Assembly (NCBI GenBank): GCA_947448415.1
Contig: CANFMT010000006.1
Location: 37,101 to 101,100, forward strand
Length of the DNA: 64,000 bases
Origin: Burkholderiaceae bacterium
GTDB lineage: Bacteria; Pseudomonadota; Gammaproteobacteria; Burkholderiales; Burkholderiaceae
Direction: 5' to 3'
The notes under the pieces are model-generated. The model was not told the DNA's origin. It was given only the letters and a program-made list of their open reading frames with translations, and did no database searches. A program made the position numbers and the translations under genes. Shown here one piece after another: positions 17,153 to 25,746 of the stretch (its first letter is position 1; each line of letters opens with the position of its first letter).

Positions 17153-18076
17153 ATGTCTGATATACCCAACCCAATTGGCTCTTTTGAGATTTTTGCTCCT
17201 AAAAAAATCAAATCTCCAAAAAAGAGTAAGCTGATTACCCTTCAAAAGCTCTCAAAAAAGGTTGCTAAAAAACTATTTGGCAAGAAATTTGCCACCAAGG
17301 CAAGAGCTGAACTCAGTTCTGCTAATACAGAATTAGTAACGCAAGTTTCAAAACCCAAAAAACCTGGCTTCAAAATTGTCTGGGCTAGCACACCTGGAGA
17401 GATCAAAGAGGCGCAAAGATTGCGCTACAAAGTCTTCGCAGAAGAAATGGGCGCTAACCTACCTAATAATTCGAATGGCTTAGATATTGATGAATTTGAC
17501 TCTTATTGTGACCACTTGTTAATTCGCGATGAAGAAAGCTTAAGAGTAGTTGGAACCTACCGCGTCTTACCGCCTCACAAAGCACAAGAAATCGGGCGTT
17601 TATATTCAGACTCTGAATTTGATCTATCTCGAATTGATCATTTACGTCCAAAGTTAGTTGAGTTAGGCAGATCTTGCGTACACCAAGATTACCGATCTGG
17701 CGCCGTGATTATGGCGCTATGGAGCGGCATAGCTCAATATATGCAGAAGAATGGTTATGAAATCATGCTGGGATGCGCCAGCATTCCAATGGCTGATGGG
17801 GGACACTTCGCAGCCAGCCTTTATAACTCACTAAACAACGATCAAATGGCGCCAACAGAATTTCATGCATTCCCACGCCTGCCTTTACCTTTAGAAAAAT
17901 TAAATGGCGGCTTAGAGGTGCAGCCTCCACCATTAATTAAGGGATACCTCAAGCTAGGGGCAAAAATTTGTAGCGCTCCTGCCTGGGATCCAGACTTTAA
18001 TACTGCCGACCTGCTAACTATGCTACGTCTGTCAGATACAAACCCACGTTACGCAAAGCATTTTCTCGGTTTATAA
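17153..18076 (+). CDS. olsB: Ornithine lipid synthase subunit OlsB-like N-acyltransferase
   Basis: A 307-residue protein. Residues 1-70 are a Lys-rich extension (KKIKSPKKSK and more) not typical of shorter OlsB proteins. Residues about 74-300 match the GNAT-fold OlsB/hemolysin-like family: LRYKVFAEEMGA, DEFDSYCDHLLI, VELGRSCVHQDYRSG and LGCASIPMADGG. OlsB transfers a 3-hydroxyacyl chain from acyl carrier protein to ornithine, giving lyso-ornithine lipid; OlsA then adds the second chain. Last gene of the PHO-controlled operon; a strong terminator follows. Product assignment is by family resemblance plus context. Confidence 0.85.
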   Translation: MSDIPNPIGSFEIFAPKKIKSPKKSKLITLQKLSKKVAKKLFGKKFATKARAELSSANTELVTQVSKPKKPGFKIVWASTPGEIKEAQRLRYKVFAEEMGANLPNNSNGLDIDEFDSYCDHLLIRDEESLRVVGTYRVLPPHKAQEIGRLYSDSEFDLSRIDHLRPKLVELGRSCVHQDYRSGAVIMALWSGIAQYMQKNGYEIMLGCASIPMADGGHFAASLYNSLNNDQMAPTEFHAFPRLPLPLEKLNGGLEVQPPPLIKGYLKLGAKICSAPAWDPDFNTADLLTMLRLSDTNPRYAKHFLGL

Positions 18077-18095
18077 CTACAGAATGTCTGATATC

Positions 18096-18123
18096 AAAAA
18101 GCCACCTTATGCGGTGGCTTTTT
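18096..18123. terminator. Bidirectional rho-independent terminator between olsB and ppx
   Basis: GCCACC (18101-18106) pairs with GGTGGC (18113-18118), flanked by A5 on the left and T5 on the right, so it can serve both converging transcripts. Confidence 0.85.
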
Positions 18124-18128
18124 AGTTC

Positions 18129-19721
18129 CTACTTAAAGCTTACTTGGTAAGAGCGACCTACTCTCTCCCACTCTGTCGCCTCTTTTAGTAGGCTAAATTC
18201 AGTCAATGGATGTTCGGCAGCCCAATCCTTGGGCAGGCTAACCAAATAGGATCCGTCATGCTCCGAAACCTTTACTTTAGGAAAGCTCACATCATTACGG
18301 CCTCGACAAAGTACTTGCGCAAGCCTTAAGCAAAAGAGCATACGCCAGTCTTCAAAGCTATGATTATTGGCCAACTTACCTAGCTTGCCGGTATGCCCAA
18401 TGAGTAATGCTGCGAGTCTTGCCTGATCATTCTTAGAAAAACCTGGCATATCAGCATTACCGGCAATATATGCAGAATGCTTGTGATAACCGTTATGAGA
18501 AATCGACAAACCAATTTCGTGTAAGTTAGCGGCCCACTGCAAGAGAGCCACATTATCAGCCCTGCTTTCAGATACAGGCTTAGGTAACTGCTGCAAAAAA
18601 TCTACGGCCAATTTACCAACTCTGGAAGCCTGCTCACGATCCACTGTATAGCGTTGCATAAATTGCTCCACTGTTACATAGCGCATGTCATGATGCTGCG
18701 ATCTACCTAACAAGTCATAGAGCACGCCACTACGCAATGCAGCATCGGTAACTTCCATCTCCTCTATACCCAATTCATCAAATGCAGCTAGCATGATGGC
18801 TAAACCACCAGGCCACACTGCCCTTCGGTCATCCTTCAGACCAATAAGCTCCACTTGACTAACGTGCTCATATTTCAGTAACTGCTTTTTAAGGTTCTTT
18901 AAGCCCTCGCGAGTAATCAGCCCACTAGAGCCATTGACGCGACCCATAGTCAAGCCATCGCCCAGGCCGTTTAAGTCATTATTTGTAATCAGTTCCGCTA
19001 AAGCCCTAGCGGTTCCAGATGAACCAATAACTTGATTCCAGCCACTTTTTAAATAGGCGCCAGAAATAACCTGTATTTCACGGCGTGCTGCTAACTCAGC
19101 CTCTTTAAATGCATACGCATCAATATTGCCCTTAGGGAAAAAACGCATGCTGTGAGATACACAGCCAATGTAAAGACTCTCCATTAACTTTGGCTCATAT
19201 CCTTTGCCAATAATAAATTCAGTTGAGCCGCCACCGATATCGACGACTAGTCTATTGCCCTGAACCGCTTGAACCTCGTGAGCTGCACCGATATAAATGA
19301 GACGCGCCTCTTCTACACCAGCAATCACCTCAATGGGAAAACCTAGAGCCTCCTCTGCGTCTTGTACAAATTGCCGAGAATTCTTGGCAACCCTCAATGT
19401 ATTGGTGGCAACAGCACGAACGTTTGCAGGATCAAATCCACGAATACGCTCGCCAAAACGCCTTATGGCTGTAAGACCTCTTTGATACGCATCATTACCA
19501 AGTAATTTATTCTCAGTAAGTCCGGCCGCCAAGCGCACTGTTTCACGCAAAGTATCGATGGGTCGTAACTGCGTTCCAGAGGGCGTATTCACGGCCTGCG
19601 CTACTAGCATACGAAAACTATTAGATCCCAAATCCACCGCAGCTACGAGCTCTTCGGAATTTGCTAAAGGATCTACGGGATAGCTGGCCAAAATTTTCCC
19701 CAAAATGGATTGCTGTATCAA
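18129..19721 (-). CDS. ppx: Exopolyphosphatase, Ppx/GppA family
   Basis: A 530-residue enzyme releasing phosphate from polyphosphate (and possibly pppGpp). The actin-like phosphatase domain has DLGSNSFRM (30-38), catalytic Glu in GVEEARLI (about 135-142) and DIGGGSTE (161-168). The C-terminal half is the HD-like domain with NLHEIGLSISHNGYHKHS. The frame opens with TTG at 19721, and there is no ATG before the conserved core, so the exact start is uncertain; a downstream TTG or GTG is possible. A weak PHO box lies directly upstream. Convergent with the olsB operon. Confidence 0.92.
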   Translation of the reverse strand: MIQQSILGKILASYPVDPLANSEELVAAVDLGSNSFRMLVAQAVNTPSGTQLRPIDTLRETVRLAAGLTENKLLGNDAYQRGLTAIRRFGERIRGFDPANVRAVATNTLRVAKNSRQFVQDAEEALGFPIEVIAGVEEARLIYIGAAHEVQAVQGNRLVVDIGGGSTEFIIGKGYEPKLMESLYIGCVSHSMRFFPKGNIDAYAFKEAELAARREIQVISGAYLKSGWNQVIGSSGTARALAELITNNDLNGLGDGLTMGRVNGSSGLITREGLKNLKKQLLKYEHVSQVELIGLKDDRRAVWPGGLAIMLAAFDELGIEEMEVTDAALRSGVLYDLLGRSQHHDMRYVTVEQFMQRYTVDREQASRVGKLAVDFLQQLPKPVSESRADNVALLQWAANLHEIGLSISHNGYHKHSAYIAGNADMPGFSKNDQARLAALLIGHTGKLGKLANNHSFEDWRMLFCLRLAQVLCRGRNDVSFPKVKVSEHDGSYLVSLPKDWAAEHPLTEFSLLKEATEWERVGRSYQVSFK

Positions 19722-19734
19722 TTATGTCTATTTT

Positions 19735-19752
19735 ATGTAAAAACCATGACAT
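19735..19752 (-). promoter_or_regulatory. Weak candidate PHO box upstream of ppx
   Basis: Minus strand ATGTCAT, spacer GGTT, TTTACAT, then AAAA and a third degenerate unit TAGACAT down to 19724, all at 11-bp period. Only the first half-site is strong. A -10-like TAATTG 10 bp downstream would place the transcription start inside the annotated frame, which bears on the ppx start codon. Confidence 0.4.
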
Positions 19753-19802
19753 ATTGATGAAATCATCAGCAAGCCTTTGTGGCTGGGGTAATGCCGTGTA
19801 AT

Positions 19803-20033
19803 TTAGGCTGCCAAATTCTGTTCAGAGCTTGAGCAATCGCGATTACCAAAGCTACAAAGAATGCAGCAATCGCCAGATTTAGGCTTCAAAATGGCGGCAC
19901 AAGAACGGCAGCGGTAAAAGTGATTTGAGGCACCATGCTCGGTGTTGATCACTTCAGAAGCCTGGCAATAAGGGCAAGTGACGATAGATTGTTGATCAAG
20001 GGTGGATGTATTCACAGCGCAATCATGAAGCAT
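19803..20033 (-). CDS. GDCCVxC-type zinc-ribbon-like protein
   Basis: A 76-residue Cys-rich protein. CPYC (20-23) and CRSC (42-45) make a zinc ribbon, and GDCCILCSFG (54-63) matches the motif of the 'GDCCVxC domain-containing (seleno)protein' family. Here all positions are ordinary Cys. Function unknown; the family is often near metal or redox genes. It starts 36 nt after the MgtC-like gene on the same strand and may be the last gene of the alkaline phosphatase transcript. Confidence 0.75.
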   Translation of the reverse strand: MLHDCAVNTSTLDQQSIVTCPYCQASEVINTEHGASNHFYRCRSCAAILKPKSGDCCILCSFGNRDCSSSEQNLAA

Positions 20034-20069
20034 GATTATTTCAGTATTGTGTCAAACAAACGTAACACC

Positions 20070-20786
20070 TTAATCTGTTGTGCTCGGACTCCAAAAAGCC
20101 TGAGTTACAAAGTCTTGATCGGCAATTTTTGCAATCAGTTGATCCATTTTGTCCCCATCTACAGCGGAAGCTGTTAATACCGCCTGTATCTCCACCTCAT
20201 CACTGCCAAACTGATGGACTTCAATATCTTGAGTCTGGTAGCCAGCATCCTCAAGCGTCTTGATGAATTGCTTTAATACATGCTTCTGAGCCTGCTTTGG
20301 AGTGATGATATAAACCGAGTTTGTTACCTCCACAGAGCCGGTATCGAGTGGTTGACGATTGATTAGACTAACGACTGGGCGTAATAATGTGTTTGCCGCA
20401 AGAATAAAGAAGGTGGCCAAGCAAGCTTCTAGAATGAGATCCGCGCCAGCGCAGGCGCCAACTGCACCGGAGGCCCAAAGCGTTGCAGCTGTATTAATAC
20501 CCCTAACATTGCCTTCCTCACGCATGATGACACCGGCCCCTAAAAAGCCAATGCCTGAAACTACATAAGCCATTACATGAACAGCGCCATCATGTCCCGT
20601 TAACCGGTTGGCAGCGTCAACAAAGATTGCAGCCCCCAAAGCAACCAAGATATTGGTTCTTAAACCTGCAGTTCGCTGTCGATATTGACGCTCTAAGCCA
20701 ATTAATCCACCTAAGATAAAAGCCGCACAAAGACTAATAGACGTATCGGCTAATGATCCAAAGTTAATGTTATTGATGAACTCCAT
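20070..20786 (-). CDS. MgtC/SapB family membrane protein (long form)
   Basis: A 238-residue protein. Residues 1-140 form the MgtC membrane domain with about four helices and the hallmark [29 protein letters not shown] segment (read at 25-49) and [11 protein letters not shown]. Residues 150-238 form a C-terminal ACT-like soluble domain. In Salmonella, MgtC limits ATP synthase and affects phosphate uptake. It begins 6 nt after the alkaline phosphatase gene, hence the same operon, which suggests a phosphate- or magnesium-homeostasis role. A shorter paralogue is at 25747. Confidence 0.9.
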   Translation of the reverse strand: MEFINNINFGSLADTSISLCAAFILGGLIGLERQYRQRTAGLRTNILVALGAAIFVDAANRLTGHDGAVHVMAYVVSGIGFLGAGVIMREEGNVRGINTAATLWASGAVGACAGADLILEACLATFFILAANTLLRPVVSLINRQPLDTGSVEVTNSVYIITPKQAQKHVLKQFIKTLEDAGYQTQDIEVHQFGSDEVEIQAVLTASAVDGDKMDQLIAKIADQDFVTQAFWSPSTTD

Positions 20787-20792
20787 GGCGCC

Positions 20793-22538
20793 TTACTTGG
20801 ATCCTAGCCCCAATGACTCAACCATCACCTTAAAGACCTCGGTGTTATCCATAAACCCTTTAAATTTTTCTGAGCCCGGTCCCATTGCATTGAGCACACC
20901 ATCGTCTGCAGTATGAACACCAGTATCTTGATGTGATGGCAGATTGCCGCCAACATGAATAGCATCCTCTTGAAGCTGGACATACTTTGGATTAGCGACA
21001 TATTGACCGGCAGCATCCTTAACCGCAGGCACAAAAGTGCCATCAAGCTTGGGATGCAGGGTCTCGTAATGATCAGGATAGTTTCCGTAAAAGAACGCAA
21101 TCCGCTTAGATACATCAATCTGATTTGGGTATCCCTTGATATCGGCTTTAGGATAATTAGGGTAGCCAGCGTCAGCATAGATGCCTACTTTTTCACGTAA
21201 AGGACCCGGCTTATCGTCATGTACTACCCCACTAATTGATCCACTATGAGTGTGATCTGGCGTAACAATAATCAATGTATCGGGATGTGTTTTAGCAAAG
21301 TCTTTTGCGATTTGTACAGCATTGCTGAGCATGATCGTATCAAATGCTGCTCGCTCCCAATCTAGCGGATGATTGAACTTGTCAATCAGAGCGGCTTCTA
21401 CCATCAAGAAAAAGCCATTAGGATTTCTGGAGAGAACATTAATGGCCGACTGCGTCATCTCAGTTAGATCTGGTTGATTTGGATATTGCTCAACAGTATT
21501 CTTTTTGAGATAGAGACGATCTAATGATCCATCCATATTATCTGGATGAAAAACGCCAAATAGTTTTTTGGTATTTTTATTCTCAGATTCAGTAAGCAAT
21601 TCTTGTTTTGTAAAAGCCAACTGATAACCGCCTGACTTAAAGCCTTCTACTAAATTCTTTTCATCCTTCCGCTTTGATCCCTTGGCAGTCTGCGGATAGA
21701 AATAGGCAGAACCGCCTCCTAAAATAACCTCTGCACCGCTTGCAAGCAGTTGATCAGCAATATATTGTTTGTCAGCACGGCGCCTTGTATGTGAAACCAT
21801 GGCCCCTGGGGTTGCATCCTCTAACTCTGCATCAGAAACGATGCCTACAGCCATTTTGGTATTGCGCTTAATAAGCTCTGTAATCGTTTCCACTTTCGGG
21901 TGCGAAAGGTTATCGGTGGCGCGAGAAACATAAACGCCCATAGCATTAACAGCTGTTTTATGCCCAGTTGTATATGCACTCATGGAGTTGGCAGAATCCG
22001 TGATCAGAGAATCAGAGCCTGAAGTACCAATCATGGCGGTACTAGGCATATCGTCAAAAGCCAATCTACCTTGATACTTACCTTCTTTGATACCCTTGGA
22101 TAGAACCCTAGCGGTAGTGCGATTTGCAATGGTCATACCATCACCCACGAAGAGAATGATATTTTTTACGCGGCGGGGTCCACTACTGTAAACATCCCAA
22201 TTAACTTGCAGATTTTCTTGGTGCGTGCGAGCAGTGATTTGATATTTTCCAGACTTGGGGAGTTGAACATCTCGAAAAAGAATCGAGCTACCTTTGCCAT
22301 TCTCATTGGCGATAAAGTCAAGCTTAGAACCAATCACCTTCTTGATAGGTGCGCCATTTATCTCGATAACAACATCGTCTAAATTAATAACTGCATTGAA
22401 CTCAATTTTGATATCAAACTTAGATCCGGCCAAAATGGCAGCTTGATCAATAGGATATATCGCAGAAGCGTGAATTAAATTAGTAAAGAATCCCAGAAAT
22501 AATAGGGATACTATCTTGATAAATTTTGAAGCATTCAT
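20793..22538 (-). CDS. phoA: Alkaline phosphatase (PhoA superfamily)
   Basis: A 581-residue secreted enzyme. A signal peptide (about 1-25, ending HASA) is followed by a beta-rich N-terminal domain to about 118, then the catalytic domain: GDGM (132-135), nucleophile Ser in DSANSMSAY (181-189), DHTHSG in the zinc site and GVHTADDG near the end. It releases phosphate from organic esters in the periplasm. The upstream region holds a clear PHO box with a -10. MgtC follows after 6 nt. The symbol is by superfamily; the protein is longer than E. coli PhoA because of the extra N-terminal domain. Confidence 0.92.
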   Translation of the reverse strand: MNASKFIKIVSLLFLGFFTNLIHASAIYPIDQAAILAGSKFDIKIEFNAVINLDDVVIEINGAPIKKVIGSKLDFIANENGKGSSILFRDVQLPKSGKYQITARTHQENLQVNWDVYSSGPRRVKNIILFVGDGMTIANRTTARVLSKGIKEGKYQGRLAFDDMPSTAMIGTSGSDSLITDSANSMSAYTTGHKTAVNAMGVYVSRATDNLSHPKVETITELIKRNTKMAVGIVSDAELEDATPGAMVSHTRRRADKQYIADQLLASGAEVILGGGSAYFYPQTAKGSKRKDEKNLVEGFKSGGYQLAFTKQELLTESENKNTKKLFGVFHPDNMDGSLDRLYLKKNTVEQYPNQPDLTEMTQSAINVLSRNPNGFFLMVEAALIDKFNHPLDWERAAFDTIMLSNAVQIAKDFAKTHPDTLIIVTPDHTHSGSISGVVHDDKPGPLREKVGIYADAGYPNYPKADIKGYPNQIDVSKRIAFFYGNYPDHYETLHPKLDGTFVPAVKDAAGQYVANPKYVQLQEDAIHVGGNLPSHQDTGVHTADDGVLNAMGPGSEKFKGFMDNTEVFKVMVESLGLGSK

Positions 22539-22587
22539 GATGGGGGCGATGGATAAAATAGGTCAAACTCCACTATCCCCCACCAAG

Positions 22588-22605
22588 ATGACAATCTGAT
22601 GACGC
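22588..22605 (-). promoter_or_regulatory. PHO box upstream of alkaline phosphatase
   Basis: Minus strand GCGTCAT, spacer CAGA, TTGTCAT: two PhoB half-sites at 11-bp period, with GATAGT as -10 exactly 10 bp downstream (22572-22577). It lies between the DUF2252 gene and the alkaline phosphatase gene. Confidence 0.75.
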
Positions 22606-22617
22606 CAAATAGGCAAG

Positions 22618-24060
22618 CTATACAGCCGCTTTTTTCTTGGCAACCTTAAGTCTCCCGCTCTTGACCGCCTCTTGAAATAATTCAAAGTCTTGCTCATTTT
22701 GCTTGGCATATGACTTAGCAAATGAATACATCGAATCATTAAACTCTTGAGACTGCCCACAATACCCAGCAATCACTGCAGCATCGCCAGAACGTGCATG
22801 ACCAAGAGCAAGCGCCCAACCAAACAACTTTGCATAATCTGGGAAAGTCTGCAAGGTAACGCCGCCAGAGCCAACCGCAATACCACCCTTCATGTCGCGC
22901 AATTGACGCAAATAGAAACCTTGACTTCTATTAATGTCGAATTGAACTGCGCCGTAGTTTAAAAAGATATCTGGAGCACCTTGAAGTAAGCGTTGACCCG
23001 CTACAACTCGCCTTCCCATATCGCGATAGATTGATTCGCCCAGATATGGACTTAATACGGATCTTTGCGCTTCTTTATATTGCAAGAAGAGAGGGTCTTC
23101 TGCGCTATCACCTTCAAGGTATAACACCATGCAATTCGTACCCACACTGCCAATACCAACCACCTTTCTAGCGTAGTCTTTTAGTGAATAACGCTCAAAC
23201 AAAATTTGTCGATCCGCCAGTAATGTGCTGGAGTAATTTAACAAGGCCTTATCCACTAGGGTTTCTAAGGGTACGCCAAATGCATTTTTCTTGAAATGCT
23301 CGATCAACGGTGGTCTGTTGATAATTTTGCGATTCTTTCCAACCAAAGTTGTTAAGCTTTGTAGGATCTGTATATTGCCCTGGCCTTTAGTTTCCTTAAG
23401 ATAAGCGTCTAATTTTTTCTGATGCTCTTTACTAAAGTGTTTGCGAATATCTTTTTCGCCAATAAATTCCTGTGCCAAGTCAAGGTACGGCATCTTAGCG
23501 TATTGCTCAATACGCTTTTGATATTCACCAGTGATGTGATAGACCAGTCTTTTACCTAAAGCCTTATCACCGCCCATGCTATCAGATGCGATTAAAGCAC
23601 TAGCAACCAAGCGCTTAATGTCCCACTCCCAACTCCCCGGTAATGTCTCATCAAAATCATTAATACCAAACACCAATCGATGCTCAGCTGTGCCAAACAG
23701 CCCAAAGTTCGATACATGCATGTCACCACATAGCTGCACGGTAATATTGGTTGTAGGCTGATTAGCCAAATCTTGCGCCATGATGGCGGCTCCACCACGA
23801 TAAAACGCAAACGGGGATTGCAACATCCTTTTATATCGAATTGGTATTAAGGATTCAATACGTGTTTTAGCTTGTTCCTCAAGAATGGTAATTGGGTCGA
23901 TCCGATGCTTAGGAGGCCTATAGATACCCTGCTCTGCAATAGAAACAGTCTTCCGCAGGGCTTTGCCGTCAGCCATACGTTTTTTGATACTGGGGCGCGG
24001 GTCTTTAAATGACTCTACAGACCTTAGAGCCGCAAATTTTGGTTTATTTTGGGAAGACAT
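22618..24060 (-). CDS. DUF2252 family protein
   Basis: A 480-residue protein of the DUF2252 family, which is distantly related to aminoglycoside phosphotransferase/protein kinase-like folds. CGDMHVSNFGLF (about 117-128) resembles the catalytic loop and NDFDETLPG the metal-binding loop that follows. Function unknown. It is on the same strand as the alkaline phosphatase, 79 nt upstream of it, but the phosphatase has its own PHO promoter in that gap. No PHO box was found before this gene. Confidence 0.85.
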   Translation of the reverse strand: MSSQNKPKFAALRSVESFKDPRPSIKKRMADGKALRKTVSIAEQGIYRPPKHRIDPITILEEQAKTRIESLIPIRYKRMLQSPFAFYRGGAAIMAQDLANQPTTNITVQLCGDMHVSNFGLFGTAEHRLVFGINDFDETLPGSWEWDIKRLVASALIASDSMGGDKALGKRLVYHITGEYQKRIEQYAKMPYLDLAQEFIGEKDIRKHFSKEHQKKLDAYLKETKGQGNIQILQSLTTLVGKNRKIINRPPLIEHFKKNAFGVPLETLVDKALLNYSSTLLADRQILFERYSLKDYARKVVGIGSVGTNCMVLYLEGDSAEDPLFLQYKEAQRSVLSPYLGESIYRDMGRRVVAGQRLLQGAPDIFLNYGAVQFDINRSQGFYLRQLRDMKGGIAVGSGGVTLQTFPDYAKLFGWALALGHARSGDAAVIAGYCGQSQEFNDSMYSFAKSYAKQNEQDFELFQEAVKSGRLKVAKKKAAV

Positions 24061-24123
24061 GGACTACCTGGGTAATGGGCTTACCCGTTAATTCTAATGC
24101 CTACGTCAAAATCTAGCTCCAAA

Positions 24124-24564
24124 CTAGGAATTAAGATAGTTCAACTTTGTCTGAATACTCGCTGGCAAGGTAGAGAACCATACGCTATCTTGCCCAACCG
24201 CTGGTAATACCTGACCGTATTCAATCATTTGCCCTGGAGCAATCTCAACTATATATGCCCAGATTTGATGGCTCGCAATCTTGCTAACGCTTTGAATCGC
24301 TATTTCGAGCTCAACTAATAATTGTTTTTTGGTTTGCTCGCTTCTACCAGCCCTAATTTGACCATTCAAAAAGATGTGGGGCTCATCAAGCAAAACTCCG
24401 CCGATAAAAAAATCATGTAAATCTAATTCCTTAAAGATCAGTTGAGCAAAGTAGGCTTCCGCACCAGTTACTTCCGCATGTATTTTAGTAATCGCCTTGG
24501 AAAGGGTAAATTTTTGATGCGTATTTAGTGATAAGCCTGCGTAATAAATGCTGTATGTCGCCAT
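24124..24564 (-). CDS. Tautomerase-like protein (PF14832 type) without Pro-1
   Basis: A 146-residue protein resembling the cis-CaaD-like tautomerase_3 family: SIYYAGLSLNTHQKFTLSKAI-type start, IFLNGQIRAGRSEQTKK in the middle and a C-terminal VEIAPGQMIEYGQVLP. The catalytic residue in the superfamily is an N-terminal Pro exposed after Met removal; here residue 2 is Ala (MATYS), so classical Pro-1 chemistry would be lost. Function unknown. It follows the second arsenate reductase by 23 nt on the same strand and may share its transcript. Confidence 0.7.
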   Translation of the reverse strand: MATYSIYYAGLSLNTHQKFTLSKAITKIHAEVTGAEAYFAQLIFKELDLHDFFIGGVLLDEPHIFLNGQIRAGRSEQTKKQLLVELEIAIQSVSKIASHQIWAYIVEIAPGQMIEYGQVLPAVGQDSVWFSTLPASIQTKLNYLNS

Positions 24565-24587
24565 ATTCTGCTCCGAATGTAATAGCC

Positions 24588-25085
24588 TTATTTAGACCGA
24601 TGATGAATAGAATGCAGCTCATCCTTGATCTGTAGATGGTCTAATTTATCAATCGGAAGATCGATTAATAACTCAATACGATTGCGCAAACCCATTTCAA
24701 CTTTTCTAAAGGCATCCCAGACATCTTGCTCGCTACCGTTTACTGCTGCTGGGTCCATAAAACCCCAGTGCGCTGTAGTGGGATGACCAGGCCAATATGG
24801 GCACTCCTCACCTGCCGCAGAATCACACACGGTAATGATGAAATCCATGTGTGGTGCATCTGCCCTGCCATACTCATCCCAAGTTTTACTGCGAAGTAAT
24901 TCAAGCGGATAGCCCATTTCCCGAGCGAGCTTTAACGCTATGGGATGTACAAATTTTTCTGGCTCACAGCCTGCTGAATAGCCAACAAAGCGTCCGTGAC
25001 TAAGAGTCGTTGCAAGAGCTTCGCCAAGAATAGAACGCGCTGAGTTACCAGAGCAAAGAAAAAGAATGTTGTATGAGCGATTCAC
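24588..25085 (-). CDS. arsC: Second arsenate reductase (ArsC, phosphatase type)
   Basis: A 165-residue paralogue of the ArsC at 10997-11476, with active site C11-x5-R17 (CSGNSARS) and redox region VCDSAAGEECPYWPG. It differs throughout, so it is an old duplication or separate acquisition. No arsR or efflux gene adjoins it; it lies between a tautomerase-like gene and a 57-codon frame inside the phosphate island. Confidence 0.9.
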   Translation of the reverse strand: MNRSYNILFLCSGNSARSILGEALATTLSHGRFVGYSAGCEPEKFVHPIALKLAREMGYPLELLRSKTWDEYGRADAPHMDFIITVCDSAAGEECPYWPGHPTTAHWGFMDPAAVNGSEQDVWDAFRKVEMGLRNRIELLIDLPIDKLDHLQIKDELHSIHHRSK

Positions 25086-25112
25086 AGTAAATTCATTTAT
25101 AAAGAATTGAGC

Positions 25113-25286
25113 TTAAATGATCTCGTCAAGACGCAAAGTGTACTTTCCATCCACCAGAAATTGATTGAGTTTTTGATCTTTGAAATGACTAACGTTATTT
25201 TTATTTTGTTTTATCTCTAACATCGTCTTTTCTTTAACCTCATTTCTAAAGACATCGGACAAATATTTATTAAGATTTGAATTCAT
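25113..25286 (-). CDS. Small hypothetical protein (57 residues)
   Basis: An AT-rich 57-residue frame, MNSNLNKYLSDVFRNE to a C-terminal YTLRLDEII, with charged, helix-friendly composition. A second ATG one codon upstream (25289) is equally possible; GAAAG lies 7 nt before that one. It ends 28 nt before the second arsC, so it could lead that transcript. No family recognised, and it may be spurious. Confidence 0.35.
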   Translation of the reverse strand: MNSNLNKYLSDVFRNEVKEKTMLEIKQNKNNVSHFKDQKLNQFLVDGKYTLRLDEII

Positions 25287-25368
25287 CATTATTTCGCTTT
25301 CAGATAGATTGCTTATTCGACTATCCTAGAGGGGATATATTGCAGTTTTATTAATTTTCAGGAAAAGA

Positions 25369-25390
25369 AAACCCAGTAGAAACTGGGTTT
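25369..25390. terminator. Rho-independent terminator
   Basis: AAACCCAG (25369-25376) and CTGGGTTT (25383-25390) form a perfect 8-bp stem with loop TAGAAA, with A/T-rich flanks on both sides. On the minus strand it would end a transcript from the small gene at 25472-25570. Confidence 0.7.
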
Positions 25391-25471
25391 AAAAGGATGA
25401 TGAAGCTTCATTATCTTGGCCAGATAATATCCGGCAATTCAATGTAACTCGAATTCGTGACATTCTGATGA

Positions 25472-25570
25472 CTAACTGCCCAGTCGATGATGCGCATAAC
25501 GATTTGCATAGCTCAACCTAGCTTCGCGCCATGCCTGCCAAACGCGTAAAATAATTTTCTTCATTTTCAT
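25472..25570 (-). CDS. Very small basic protein (32 residues)
   Basis: A 32-residue basic peptide (MKMKKIILRVWQAWREARL, then a C-terminal HHRLGS), probably an amphipathic helix. AGGA precedes the ATG by 7 nt and a terminator follows about 80 nt after the stop. A longer frame from 25780 would overlap the start of the MgtC-like gene and is less likely. No family recognised. Confidence 0.45.
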   Translation of the reverse strand: MKMKKIILRVWQAWREARLSYANRYAHHRLGS

Positions 25571-25746
25571 ATTGCATCCTTGTGGTGAAAGAATCATTTG
25601 GGCTTTTCTATTTTGTAGAGTCGCCGCCAAAACTTCATTCTCATTATTCAATACAGAAATGACACGATGAAGGCATTTTTGTGACCAATCAAAGTTGCTG
25701 AGATACACTGGATCATCAATCAACGTTACCCAATAAGGAAATTCAT

